A DNA stretch of 44,276 bases, from the NCBI GenBank assembly GCA_030602265.1, contig JAUWAB010000032.1:1-44276 (forward strand), given 5' to 3'. The notes under the pieces are model-generated. The model saw only the letters and a program-made list of their open reading frames with translations. It searched no databases and was not told where the DNA came from. The position numbers and the translations under genes were made by a program. Source of the DNA: Prolixibacteraceae bacterium (GTDB lineage: Bacteria; Bacteroidota; Bacteroidia; Bacteroidales; Prolixibacteraceae). Positions 9,469 to 17,878 of the stretch are shown in pieces; within the stretch, counting starts at the first letter, position 1; every line of letters begins with the position of its first letter.

Positions 9469-9472
9469 AATG

Positions 9473-9482
9473 CGAATATTCG
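9473..9482. promoter_or_regulatory. Perfect palindrome CGAATATTCG before the receptor start
   Basis: A perfect 10-base palindrome ends 5 bases upstream of the preferred TonB-receptor start codon. It could be a repressor operator (Zur/Fur-like control would fit the receptor type), but one short site is weak evidence. Confidence 0.25.
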
Positions 9483-9719
9483 AATAGGTTAATGGATAAA
9501 AAAGTAGATACATGTTTGAGTATCCTGATTAGGAGCAGCTCTGGGTTATGCCTTATTTCCCCTGATACCTTTACCGGGATTCTCCGGGTCAGATAAACGG
9601 ATTCCCTGAAATCAGGTGTTTCAAGGCTGTTCGCCGGCTAAGGTAACCTTGACTCAACAATCGGATAAGGATAAGAATCAGAGAAGACGCGTTGTCTTAA
9701 AGGCTTGTCTCAGGATGAT

Positions 9720-10094
9720 TTATCCAATAACGACAGGGGGACCACGTAAGGTAATTGCACGGAGGAAACCATATCGCATGGTTTCTGCACCGGAAACCGA
9801 CTCAAGCTTCCGGACCCTGAAATGAAGAAGTAAACCGAGAAACCATGCCAACACAATTAATGGGATCGTATTGAATAAAACTGAAAGCACCAGGTATTCA
9901 AAACTGCTGTGATGGTGTTTCTGATATGGAGTGTCTGGAATGGTGCTGCTTCTGTAAGGGTGGGCATGCATGATCACAGACCCATTGTTTAAAATATGGT
10001 AATGCCAATTGGTCAGCTGGTTATGGTTTAACCAGACGACAAGCAACAGGCCCAGTATAATGAGCAGCTTTCTGTATATCCTGACACACTTCAT
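9720..10094 (-). CDS. Small histidine-rich two-helix membrane protein
   Basis: 124 residues; I recognise no named family with certainty. Hydrophobic helices lie at about residues 9-22 and 66-91. The loop between them is full of histidines: H31 and H33 (WHYH), H43 and H45 (HAHP), and H60-H62 (HHH). The loop would face the periplasm and looks able to bind a transition metal. The C-terminus is basic and lacks a known domain. It sits directly upstream of the ZnuD-like receptor on the same strand, about 250 bp from its preferred start, and has its own candidate promoter. Small proteins of this HxHP...HHH style occur beside metal-type TonB receptors in Bacteroidota, so a role in zinc or copper capture or sensing is my inference. 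The open frame is real-looking: composition matches its neighbours and the topology is coherent. Confidence 0.7.
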   Translation of the reverse strand: MKCVRIYRKLLIILGLLLVVWLNHNQLTNWHYHILNNGSVIMHAHPYRSSTIPDTPYQKHHHSSFEYLVLSVLFNTIPLIVLAWFLGLLLHFRVRKLESVSGAETMRYGFLRAITLRGPPVVIG

Positions 10095-10120
10095 TAAATA
10101 CTTTGATGTCTGAATTTTTA

Positions 10121-10128
10121 CAAAAATA
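10121..10128 (-). promoter_or_regulatory. -7 box for the His-rich protein gene
   Basis: On the minus strand TATTTTTG fits TAnnTTTG and lies 27 bases before the ATG at 10094. No good -33 TTTG is seen, so the site is tentative. Confidence 0.3.
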
Positions 10129-10144
10129 TAAAATTTAGCTTCTT

Positions 10145-12250
10145 TTAAAATTGGTTAATGTCTTCATGGAAAACAAATGTAGAGGCAGGAAGGTTTGCCT
10201 GGTTTACCAGATTTCCTCTTGAGTACGGACGCCATGCGTATCTGACGGCCTTCACATTTTCTCCGGATTCGGGAATAATAATCCTTTTGCCTTTAATAAT
10301 TGCCTGGATTTCCCTGAAAATGCCATCATGGCCCGCTATTTCAAATTCCCTTATTGGTTCGCCATCTGCTGTTTTCAGTTTTCGGGCATGGCTGAATATC
10401 AGTTCAACCGATTGTGGCTTTCGTTTGATTTTGTAGGGTGCAGGTCCTTCTGATTCGATTTTTTTCCCATAAACTTTATCGAGGGCCTGCAGGGCAAACC
10501 GTTCGCCTACCTCTTTTTTTCTGACCGGGTGTACATCCAGTGAATCTCCCAGATCGTGGGTAACGACCATTCCGGTATGGGGAATTTCATTGGCCGATTG
10601 CCGCTGGATATCCCTGAACCATGGCCAGGTTGGACGGTCCAGTCCGGATAACTGGGCGAACAGGAATGGTAATTCTGGTTCATTATAGAAGCTTCGCCAT
10701 GAGCAAGTCAATTCTCTGAAAGCCAATTTGTAAAGCTCGGGATTGTGTGCGTTGGATTCCCCCTGGTACCATAATACTCCCTGTATGGGAAACGGGCCAA
10801 TTTTCTCGATTCCGGCCTCGAAAATATAGGCCGGATCATATGGGTGCCTCTGGAGGCTGGTGTGGTTCAGTGCAAGGTTTTTGGCGATCCGGCCCCTGAC
10901 CCATTCAAAGATAAAATCATTTTTTTCACGGTTCAGGAACTGGTCAACCAGCACCGGACTGAATTCCAGCGTTCTCCGGTTGATGAATGACTCTATTGGT
11001 GCGCCTCCTACAGCCACCTGGATCAATCCGACTGGCACATTCAGCCTTTCCCTCAGTTCACGGCCAAAATGATAAGCGATGGCGGAAAATTCTGCAGTTG
11101 CATCCGGGGAGTTAACCTGCCACGTCCCGTCAAAAAAATCGAGCCGGTTGATTCTTTTAAGGGAAACGGTGTCAAATTCCACGTTGTTGGTCAGGATGAA
11201 ACTTTTGTAATTAAAAAGCCTGAGCCACCTGTCGTTTGCCTCCCCGGCAGCCTGAGCGCCATGCTCCGAATGCTTCAGCTCGAATTCCATATTTGACTGT
11301 CCGGAACATAACCAGACCTCGCCTGAAAGAATATCTGTCCATTCTACCACTATTTCACTATTGACCTTGATTTCCAGTGCATAAGGGCCTCCCGGCGGCA
11401 GTGGGTCAAATCGGGCTTCCCACTGCCCGTTGGCTGAGGGGGTAGGTTGTCTTATCTGATCATGAAACCGGATTTCAATCTCGTCGCCCAGGTTGGAACT
11501 GCCATAAAGCAAAATCTGCTTCTTTTGCTGAACCACCATGTGCTCCCCAAATACGGGCGATATCCTGAACCCGCCGTAATCTCCCGTAAGTGCAGAATAT
11601 ACCGTTTGGGCTAAAATGGCTGCTCCCTCCTCGTTGGGATGGAGGTTGTCGCCAAAAAGATCTGGCCTTCTGTACAAAGGTGTGTGCAGGTCGATCAGGT
11701 GAACTCCGGTATTCTCTGCCACCTTCCTTATAGATTCACTGATGTCATGGAACCAGTCCCTTGTGCCTGATTTAAACCGCGGATGGCCGGGGAAAATGGG
11801 TGTCAACAGGCAGATATATACTTGCGGACTCCCTCCTGAGGTAGTCTTGAAAGAGCTGATCAGCCGCTGGTAATCCGTAATGAATTCGTCCCGGTAATTG
11901 GGCCAGTTCTTGGGATCTGTGTCATTAAGCCCTAAATGGATAACCACGATATCCGGCAGAAACTCCAGGGCGCTGCGGTATTCATCACTCTTCATATAGG
12001 GATTGTGGCCTCTGGATAACAGCGTGGCACCGTTTCTTCCGAAATTCCTTACCTCATAATTCTCTCCCAGCATATTGCCTAATCTGGCCGGATAACTGTC
12101 CTGCCCCGGATTTTGAATGCCATAGCCAAAGGTGACCGAATTTCCAACGCAGGCTACCTTTGTTCTGCCCGCTGGATTCTGTCCGTTCACTGTCGCAGAT
12201 AACACCAAAACCGCTAATATCAAGGCAAGGATCCAAACAAATCTTTTCAT
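10145..12250 (-). CDS. Secreted dual esterase: SGNH hydrolase fused to sialate O-acetylesterase-like domain
   Basis: 701 residues with a signal peptide (1-23, ending VNGQ). Residues about 30-220 form a complete SGNH/GDSL hydrolase: block I GNSVT (36-40, Ser38), GRNG (71-74), GLND (107-110) and block V DNLHP (201-205, Asp201/His204). Residues about 230-695 resemble the sialate O-acetylesterase (SASA) family: a linker beta-domain, CSGQSNM with Ser319, VGGAPIESF, WYQGESN (494-500) and a C-terminal DVHP with His574. Both halves keep their catalytic residues, so the protein could remove two different acyl groups from one glycan. Such fusions are found in glycan-degrading Bacteroidota, but I cannot name the substrate. 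Its stop lies 50 bp before the start of the His-rich protein gene, which has its own promoter candidate. Confidence 0.9.
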   Translation of the reverse strand: MKRFVWILALILAVLVLSATVNGQNPAGRTKVACVGNSVTFGYGIQNPGQDSYPARLGNMLGENYEVRNFGRNGATLLSRGHNPYMKSDEYRSALEFLPDIVVIHLGLNDTDPKNWPNYRDEFITDYQRLISSFKTTSGGSPQVYICLLTPIFPGHPRFKSGTRDWFHDISESIRKVAENTGVHLIDLHTPLYRRPDLFGDNLHPNEEGAAILAQTVYSALTGDYGGFRISPVFGEHMVVQQKKQILLYGSSNLGDEIEIRFHDQIRQPTPSANGQWEARFDPLPPGGPYALEIKVNSEIVVEWTDILSGEVWLCSGQSNMEFELKHSEHGAQAAGEANDRWLRLFNYKSFILTNNVEFDTVSLKRINRLDFFDGTWQVNSPDATAEFSAIAYHFGRELRERLNVPVGLIQVAVGGAPIESFINRRTLEFSPVLVDQFLNREKNDFIFEWVRGRIAKNLALNHTSLQRHPYDPAYIFEAGIEKIGPFPIQGVLWYQGESNAHNPELYKLAFRELTCSWRSFYNEPELPFLFAQLSGLDRPTWPWFRDIQRQSANEIPHTGMVVTHDLGDSLDVHPVRKKEVGERFALQALDKVYGKKIESEGPAPYKIKRKPQSVELIFSHARKLKTADGEPIREFEIAGHDGIFREIQAIIKGKRIIIPESGENVKAVRYAWRPYSRGNLVNQANLPASTFVFHEDINQF

Positions 12251-12678
12251 GTTTTTTATACTTGATGACTTAAAACTATGAATTTTTTGTCGCTTTAATA
12301 AGTTGGATGGGTTATTTTTACAGGAATTTCACGGTTCTGGCTCTTAATGTGCTGAACCGAACCGGCGATTCATTCAATAGCTTTAAGGTTCGACGGAATT
12401 GCTATCTTTGAAATGATTCAAACAATGGTTAGACAATATGCCTCTGCAGGAATTCATTGGCGATCAACGCTGCCTCGCCATTTCATCTGGGGGCAGCAAA
12501 GGACCCACAATGGAGGCAAATCATGAGCCCCTTGGGGTGACATATGGGAGTATAGAGGTCTTGGCAATTGGATAGACTCTTGTCGTTATCTGTTCTTCCC
12601 GCGCCGGTTTTGCTACCCATATGTAATCCCTGCGGGATTGAACGCCTACCGGAAACGACTTGAAAATAAATAACTGAT
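12251..12678. other. 428-bp intergenic region between divergent esterase genes
   Basis: Holds the promoters of the two divergent esterases. A TAnnTTTG-type box TATCTTTG is at 12403-12410 (plus), far from the downstream ATG. A dispersed palindromic repeat lies at 12611-12642. A 45-codon frame (12438-12575) has no recognisable product. Nothing else is seen. Confidence 0.5.
12611..12642 (+). repeat. Dispersed palindromic repeat, copy 1
   Basis: Core AATCCC (12625-12630), TGC, GGGATT (12634-12639) forms a 6-bp stem with a 3-base centre. The 13 bases before the core (from TGCTACCC) match the copy at 32225-32256 exactly; overall I count 28 of 32 identical bases. All copies are intergenic. Confidence 0.6.
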
Positions 12679-13788
12679 ATGAAATGTATTCAAATAAATA
12701 TGAAGAGTATGGCTAAAGTTCTTATCGTGTTTTTGTTTCTCTTTTCAGGATTTTCCGCTAAACCAGCCGGGCAGGATAGTCTGAAGTTTGTGGATGCTGC
12801 CTCCCTGCCTTTGGTCGGGAAGGGCTTTGACGATACCGAAAACAGGTACGAGCGTTTGCCGGCGCGGCTGAAAGGCGTTACAAGGGATCCGGTCTGGGTC
12901 TTGTCGACCAACAGCAGCGGACTTGCCATCAGGTTCCGGACCAGCTCCAGGGTGATCGGCGCGAAGTGGGAAGTTACCAGGGATGTGGTGATGAACCATT
13001 TTACACCCACCGGGATTAAAGGACTGGATCTCTATTGTCTGGTAGATGGCGAGTGGAAGTTTGTCAATTCGGCACGCCCGACCGGGAAATTTACCGAAGC
13101 GGTCATCATTGCCCACATGACACCCGAGGAAAGGGAATTCATGCTTTACCTGCCGCTTTACGACGGGTTGTCGCATCTGGAAATCGGCATTGAGCCTGGT
13201 TCGGAGATCGGTGTACCGTTGGTCGAATTGCCACGCCGGGAGAAACCGGTGGTCTTTTACGGGACCAGCATTACCCAGGGCGGATGTGCCACCAGGGCAG
13301 GAATGGCCTATCCTAATATCCTTTCGAGAATGTTGGGCAGGGAGACCATAAACCTTGGTTTCTCGGGAAATGGTAAACTCGACCTGGAAGTGGCCGAAGC
13401 CATGGCGGAAATTGATGCCTCCTGTTTTGTCATCGACTGCCTCCCGAATGTTACCGTGCAATTGATGAAGGATAATTATGCCCGATTTCTCGACATTATC
13501 CGCGGGAAAAATCCTGAAGTGCCGATACTGCTGGTGGAGAATATTCGCTATACCCACATGGCTTTCGACCAGAACACGGCTGCCTTCGTCAACGATAAAA
13601 ACAATTTACTGAAGGATATCTGGCAGGAGCGGAAAACACAGGGCGACCGTAATATTTTCTACATGAAAGGCGATAATCTGATAGGTGACGATCTGGAAGC
13701 CACCGTCGATGGAGTGCACCTTACTGATCTGGGTTTCCTGAGGATGGCTGAGAAGATGTATCCCGAAATTAAGCGTCTGATTGAATAG
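12679..13788 (+). CDS. Secreted SGNH hydrolase with N-terminal GxDLY domain
   Basis: 369 residues. A hydrophobic signal follows three possible starts (12679, 12700, 12709); the later ones give more usual signal lengths, but the longest frame is kept here. Residues about 40-185 match the GxDLY-type N-terminal domain, including GLDLYCLVDGEWKF (115-128). Residues 190-369 are an SGNH esterase domain: FYGTSITQGG with Ser197, NLGFSGNGK, IDCLPN, and DGVHLTD with Asp344/His347. The arrangement is that of the SGNH_hydro_3 family, found with glycan-degrading genes and thought to be carbohydrate esterases. It is read away from the dual esterase, so the two may share a regulatory region. Substrate unknown. 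Confidence 0.88.
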   Translation: MKCIQINMKSMAKVLIVFLFLFSGFSAKPAGQDSLKFVDAASLPLVGKGFDDTENRYERLPARLKGVTRDPVWVLSTNSSGLAIRFRTSSRVIGAKWEVTRDVVMNHFTPTGIKGLDLYCLVDGEWKFVNSARPTGKFTEAVIIAHMTPEEREFMLYLPLYDGLSHLEIGIEPGSEIGVPLVELPRREKPVVFYGTSITQGGCATRAGMAYPNILSRMLGRETINLGFSGNGKLDLEVAEAMAEIDASCFVIDCLPNVTVQLMKDNYARFLDIIRGKNPEVPILLVENIRYTHMAFDQNTAAFVNDKNNLLKDIWQERKTQGDRNIFYMKGDNLIGDDLEATVDGVHLTDLGFLRMAEKMYPEIKRLIE

Positions 13789-13859
13789 GCCCATCTAAGA
13801 AAAATCGGGCTTCACAAAATTTTGTGAGGGTTATTCATTGCAGTCCGAAAAATATGTTC

Positions 13860-13881
13860 TATATTTAACCGTTTGGTTAAA
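13860..13881 (+). promoter_or_regulatory. Probable TetR operator overlapping a promoter -7 box
   Basis: A perfect inverted repeat TTTAACC (13864-13870), GTTT, GGTTAAA (13875-13881) lies 38 bases before the tetR ATG. A near-consensus -7 box TATATTTA (13860-13867) overlaps its left arm, and a further half-site GGTTTAT follows at 13888. This is the expected form of an autorepressed TetR promoter. Confidence 0.55.
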
Positions 13882-13918
13882 CTAAATGGTTTATCTATAT
13901 GATTAAAATAATCAGATA

Positions 13919-14563
13919 ATGCAAATACCTGAAAAAGATAAACATACGGAGGGAATCATCTTCGAGGCGGCTACCAGGGTTTTCATAGAAAAAGGAATGG
14001 ATGGCGCCCGGATGCAGGAAATTGCCGACAGGGCGGGCATCAACAAGGCCTTGCTTCACTATTATTTCCGGTCGAAAGAGCGGCTTTTTTCGGCGGTTTT
14101 TGAAAAAATTGCCGGCCAGATGTTCAGCAAATTCGCACCGGTAATGGATGAAAACCTATCCTTTGAGGAAAAGATCCGGTTCTTTTTCAGGGAACATATG
14201 GAGATCCTGAAAAACAATCCCGGACTACCCGGTTTTATCCTGAATGAAATCAACCGCAACCCCGACCGAATGGCGAATCTCATCAAGGGGTATGACGTGA
14301 AATCCATCTGGCTCCACCTCCAAAAGCTCCACGGGGCTGAGTTTGAGAAGTATGGGATAACCAAGGAGAATTTTCCACAGCTCATTACCTCAGTGGTTTC
14401 CCTCAGCGTATTCCCTTTTGCCGCGAAAGCCATTTTTTCCGTGATTCTGGAGAATATGGGCTGCCATTTCGATGATTACATCGAGCAGCGAAAAACATTT
14501 GCTGCCGGTTTTGTCATTTCTGCCTTGCAGTCGGGGAACCACGATATGCCTCGGTATTCTTAA
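13919..14563 (+). CDS. TetR/AcrR-family transcriptional regulator
   Basis: 214 residues, the normal length. The N-terminal helix-turn-helix domain (about residues 9-55) has the classic AATRVFIEKGMDGARMQEIA and GINKALLHYYFRSKERLF patterns. The rest is an all-helical ligand-binding domain. The gene opens a seven-gene same-strand series encoding a TolC-like protein, adaptor, two ATPases and two permeases, and a 196-bp gap separates it from the TolC gene. By analogy with E. coli ybiH/cecR in front of ybhGFSR, it probably represses the exporter until a small-molecule ligand binds. The palindrome at 13864-13881 suggests autoregulation. The ligand is unknown. Confidence 0.92.
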   Translation: MQIPEKDKHTEGIIFEAATRVFIEKGMDGARMQEIADRAGINKALLHYYFRSKERLFSAVFEKIAGQMFSKFAPVMDENLSFEEKIRFFFREHMEILKNNPGLPGFILNEINRNPDRMANLIKGYDVKSIWLHLQKLHGAEFEKYGITKENFPQLITSVVSLSVFPFAAKAIFSVILENMGCHFDDYIEQRKTFAAGFVISALQSGNHDMPRYS

Positions 14564-14689
14564 AATCAACGGGTGTTTAAAACTGGTTAATATGATAACA
14601 GGAAATATGCATGCAGGAATGACTGAAATGAACTGGCCGGGTGTCACGATTTCATGGATTTCTTTTAGCTGCATTTTTTTTCCTTCTGC

Positions 14690-14704
14690 AATCCCTCCGG
14701 GATT
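14690..14704 (+). repeat. Dispersed palindromic repeat core, copy 2
   Basis: AATCCC-TCC-GGGATT, a perfect 6-bp stem, in the tetR-tolC gap. It shares the core and the bases just beside it (GC before, AAA after) with copies 1 and 3, but not the long left flank. Confidence 0.5.
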
Positions 14705-14758
14705 AAACAGACAATAGTAACGGTCAGAAAATAAATAACCAAGATAAAACATGATGAA

Positions 14759-16063
14759 ATGAACCTAACGCAAATAACGCTGGTGCTGAATGTCTTGCTG
14801 ATCTTGGCGGCTCCGTTTATACAGGCTCAGCAGGTGCTAACCCTCCGGGAATGCTATGACCGGGCTGCGACAGTCTCGGCCATTTCTTCCGATAAAGAAG
14901 TTTACAGCGGCATATGGCAAATCCGGGATCAAAACCTCGCCAGAGAATGGCTCCCATCCCTGGATGCTAATGGCAGCTTTGTGTACCATTCGTCGGTGGT
15001 CGACCTGTCCGAAGTCATCGGGGGGCTTCCTGTACCTGGAATGGCCGGCCTTATCAGGCCGATGCCCCATGAACAGTACAGGCTCACTGTAGAAGTAAAC
15101 CAGATGCTTTACGACGGAGGCGCCATCCGGGGTGCCAGAGCGCTTGAAAAGGCCGGACTCCGGGTCAGTGAAAAACAGGTGGAAGCTGACTTGTATGCCC
15201 TCAGGAATCAGGTCAACAATTATTATTTCAGCATTTTGCTTCTCGACAGGCAAAAGGAGCTGCTGGAGAACTACCTGGAAACCATCAATAAACGCATGGC
15301 TTCTCTCGATGCTGCCATCCACAACGGGATGGTACTGAAGTCAGACCTGGACGTACTGATGGCCGGGAAACTGGGACTCGTCCAGCAAATCACGGAGAAC
15401 CGCATCCGCAGGGATGCCCTGCTGAAGATGCTTTCAGCTATCACCGGAATAACCATGGATTCTTCAGCGCAACTCATGGTGCCGCTAACCGGGGTATTAA
15501 CCGACAACGAGTTGCAGCGCCCCGAACTGCAACTCTTCGATCTGCGGAAGGAACAGCTGGAGGCGTCGCGGCAGCTTATCGACATCCGGAAAATGCCCAA
15601 AGTATTCGGATTTGCGACACTCGGATATGGCAATCCTCCGGGAAACAATTTCTTTAAGGATGAGTTCGCTCCCTTTGCGGTCGTCGGTGCCGGTGTCCGT
15701 TGGAATATCTTCGACTGGAATAAAAGTGCCGGTGATAAACAGCTGGTTGCCTTTCAGCAGGACCTCCTTGATAACCGGAAAAAGGACCTGTCAGCTGCCC
15801 TGACCCGTTTGTCGTTGGCCAAGTTGGCCGAAATCAGAAGCCTGGAGTCACATCTGGAAACCGACGGGCAGATTATCGAGCTCCGGAAGCGGATTGCCGC
15901 CACCGCCGGATCGCAATATGAAAACGGAACCATCACCGCCACCGATTACCTGAATGAACTTAACGCTGAGAAACAGGCTCTGATCAGCCGCGAAATACAC
16001 CGGATAAACCTGGCATTGTCGCGGGTGGAGTATATGAATATCCTCGGAAAGGAAATCAACTGA
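14759..16063 (+). CDS. TolC-family outer-membrane efflux protein
   Basis: 434 residues with a cleavable signal (residues 1-24, ending IQAQQ). The body shows the two-fold repeated alpha-helical hairpins of outer-membrane efflux proteins: LTLRECYDRA near the start, a long helix with ALEKAGLRVSEKQVEADLYALRNQV, and the second-repeat pattern GNPPGNNFF...WNIFDWNKSAGDKQ. C-terminal helices carry GSQYENGTITATDYLNELNA, typical of the family. It would form the trimeric outer-membrane and periplasmic duct for the downstream ABC exporter. Its inclusion in the operon makes this a complete three-component system. It is followed by the adaptor gene after 16 bp. Confidence 0.92.
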   Translation: MNLTQITLVLNVLLILAAPFIQAQQVLTLRECYDRAATVSAISSDKEVYSGIWQIRDQNLAREWLPSLDANGSFVYHSSVVDLSEVIGGLPVPGMAGLIRPMPHEQYRLTVEVNQMLYDGGAIRGARALEKAGLRVSEKQVEADLYALRNQVNNYYFSILLLDRQKELLENYLETINKRMASLDAAIHNGMVLKSDLDVLMAGKLGLVQQITENRIRRDALLKMLSAITGITMDSSAQLMVPLTGVLTDNELQRPELQLFDLRKEQLEASRQLIDIRKMPKVFGFATLGYGNPPGNNFFKDEFAPFAVVGAGVRWNIFDWNKSAGDKQLVAFQQDLLDNRKKDLSAALTRLSLAKLAEIRSLESHLETDGQIIELRKRIAATAGSQYENGTITATDYLNELNAEKQALISREIHRINLALSRVEYMNILGKEIN

Positions 16064-16079
16064 ATCAAATCATTTAGCT

Positions 16080-16967
16080 ATGCAACCAAGATATGTGATA
16101 TTCGCTGCATTAGCCCTGCTGGCAGGATGCAACGGAGAAAATGACCGGGCGGATGCCTGGGGAACATTTGAGGCCACCGAGGTGGTGGTGTCGGCCGAAA
16201 CCAGTGGCCGGATCCTGAAGTTTGACATCCGGGAGGGGGAAAACCTGGCAGAAGGTGACGCAATCGCCCTGTTGGACACCACGCTTTTCCACCTCCAAAA
16301 AGCGGAAGCCGATGCCGGCATGGATGCCATAAAGACCCGCATTCTTTCAGTGAATGCACAAAATGAAATCCTGAACCAGCAGATCGAAAACCTGAATGTC
16401 AATATTGCCCGGATTGAAAATATGCTCCGCAACGATGCGGCCACCCAAAAGCAGTTTGATGACCTGACCGGACAGGTGGCCGTTCTCCGCAGACAAATAG
16501 CCGCCAATAACACCCAGAAGGCCTCAGTGGCTGCCGAAATCTCTGCCATGGAGGCGAAAAAGGCCACCCTCGGCGAGCAGATCCGGAGATGTAGTGTGAA
16601 GAGCCCACTGAATGGTACCGTTCTGACCAAATATGCGGAAGCCGGGGAAATGACTACCGCCGGAAGGCCTCTTGTAAAAATGGCCGACCTTTCGGTAATC
16701 CGGCTGAAGGTGTATGTGAGCGGAGCGCAACTCAGCAGCCTTAAAACCAGTGGCGCCTGCACCGTGAGGGTCGACGACGGGGTAAAGGATTACCGGTCAT
16801 ATTCTGGAATCATCGCGCATATCTCCGATAAAGCCGAATTCACTCCCAAAATCATCCAGACCAAAGAGGAACGGGTTACCCTGGTGTATGCCGTAACCAT
16901 TGATGTGGCCAACGACGGAACCCTGAAGCCGGGAATGCCCGGCGAAGCCATATTCCGAGCATCATGA
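16080..16967 (+). CDS. HlyD/YbhG-like periplasmic adaptor lipoprotein
   Basis: 295 residues. A signal with lipobox LLAGC (Cys17) indicates anchoring as a lipoprotein. A biotinyl-lipoyl-like half (TSGRILKFDIREGENLAEGDAIALLD) is followed by a long coiled-coil hairpin (about residues 75-165), the second lipoyl half (CSVKSPLNGTVLTKYAEAGE) and a beta-barrel domain. This is the membrane fusion protein layout; it links the inner-membrane ABC transporter to the TolC-like duct. The gene overlaps the first ATPase gene by four bases (ATGA), which points to translational coupling. It is closest in type to YbhG. The substrate cannot be inferred. Confidence 0.92.
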   Translation: MQPRYVIFAALALLAGCNGENDRADAWGTFEATEVVVSAETSGRILKFDIREGENLAEGDAIALLDTTLFHLQKAEADAGMDAIKTRILSVNAQNEILNQQIENLNVNIARIENMLRNDAATQKQFDDLTGQVAVLRRQIAANNTQKASVAAEISAMEAKKATLGEQIRRCSVKSPLNGTVLTKYAEAGEMTTAGRPLVKMADLSVIRLKVYVSGAQLSSLKTSGACTVRVDDGVKDYRSYSGIIAHISDKAEFTPKIIQTKEERVTLVYAVTIDVANDGTLKPGMPGEAIFRAS

Positions 16968-17878
16968 ACCAGGCAATCCTGTCGGAAGATATCCGTAAAA
17001 GCTTTGGCGAAGTAAAAGCCCTTCAGGGGGTTTCACTGGATGTCGGCAGAGGGGAGATTTTCGGCCTGATTGGCCCTGATGGTGCCGGGAAAACCACCCT
17101 GTTCCGGATCATTACCACACTTATGCTGCCGGATGCCGGTCGCATGACCGTACTCGGACTGGATGCGGTCTCCGGTTATAAAACGTTGCGGAGGAAGATC
17201 GGGTATATGCCAGGGCGGTTCAGCCTTTACCAGGACTTGTCGGTAGAGGAAAACCTCCATTTTTATGCCACGGTATTCGGAACAACGGTAAGGGAGAACT
17301 ATGACCTTATTGCCGATATCTACTCGCACATCGAACCGTTTAAAAAGCGCCTGGCCGGACAGCTTTCCGGCGGCATGAAGCAGAAACTGGCGCTCTCGTG
17401 TGCCCTGATACACAAGCCGGAACTGTTAGTGCTCGATGAGCCTACTACCGGAGTGGATGCGGTTTCCAGAAAGGAGTTCTGGGAGATGCTGAAGAAACTT
17501 CAGCAAAAAGGGATTACCATACTGGTCTCCACGCCATACATGGATGAGGCGACGCTGTGCGACCGGGTAGCCCTGATTCAGGGCGGGCGGATCCTGGATG
17601 TGGACACGCCCCGGAGAATTACGGAGAAATTTCCGCACAGAATATTTCAGGTGCGCTCGGACGAAATGTTCCGGTTAATTACCGACCTGCGGGATTTTAA
17701 GAAAGCCGGCTCCGTGTTTGCCTTCGGGCAGTATGTCCATTTTACCGGCCTCGACGACGAAGTGGAATGCGTAGAACTGGATAATTACCTGGATAAACTG
17801 AACCACACGAACGTCCTGGTGGAGGAGATTGCACCCGGCATTGAGGATGTGTTTATTCACCTGATGAAGGTATCATGA
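16964..17878 (+). CDS. ABC exporter ATPase, first (YbhF N-half-like)
   Basis: 304 residues. Walker A GPDGAGKT (37-44), with the Asp in GPDG that is also typical of YbhF-type N-halves; ABC signature LSGGMKQ (134-140); Walker B LLVLDEP (154-160). An extension of about 75 residues after the ATPase core may be regulatory. It overlaps the adaptor gene before it and the second ATPase gene after it by four bases each. With the second ATPase it would form the asymmetric ATPase pair that drives the two ABC-2 permeases. E. coli YbhF has both halves in one chain; here they are separate genes. Confidence 0.92.
   Translation: MNQAILSEDIRKSFGEVKALQGVSLDVGRGEIFGLIGPDGAGKTTLFRIITTLMLPDAGRMTVLGLDAVSGYKTLRRKIGYMPGRFSLYQDLSVEENLHFYATVFGTTVRENYDLIADIYSHIEPFKKRLAGQLSGGMKQKLALSCALIHKPELLVLDEPTTGVDAVSRKEFWEMLKKLQQKGITILVSTPYMDEATLCDRVALIQGGRILDVDTPRRITEKFPHRIFQVRSDEMFRLITDLRDFKKAGSVFAFGQYVHFTGLDDEVECVELDNYLDKLNHTNVLVEEIAPGIEDVFIHLMKVS

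Noticed and set aside
9514-9719. Possible riboswitch between the His-rich gene and the TonB receptor
   Set aside because: Some GC-rich inverted segments and a TCAGGATAC string recall cobalamin elements, but the conserved B12-box and core are missing.
12438-12575. 45-codon open frame in the gap between the esterases
   Set aside because: No recognisable domain, no good start context, and its composition looks like intergenic DNA.
12745-13557. Long antisense open frame (270 codons) opposite the GxDLY esterase
   Set aside because: It is a frame shadow of a clearly coding gene with intact catalytic motifs; its translation shows no domain.
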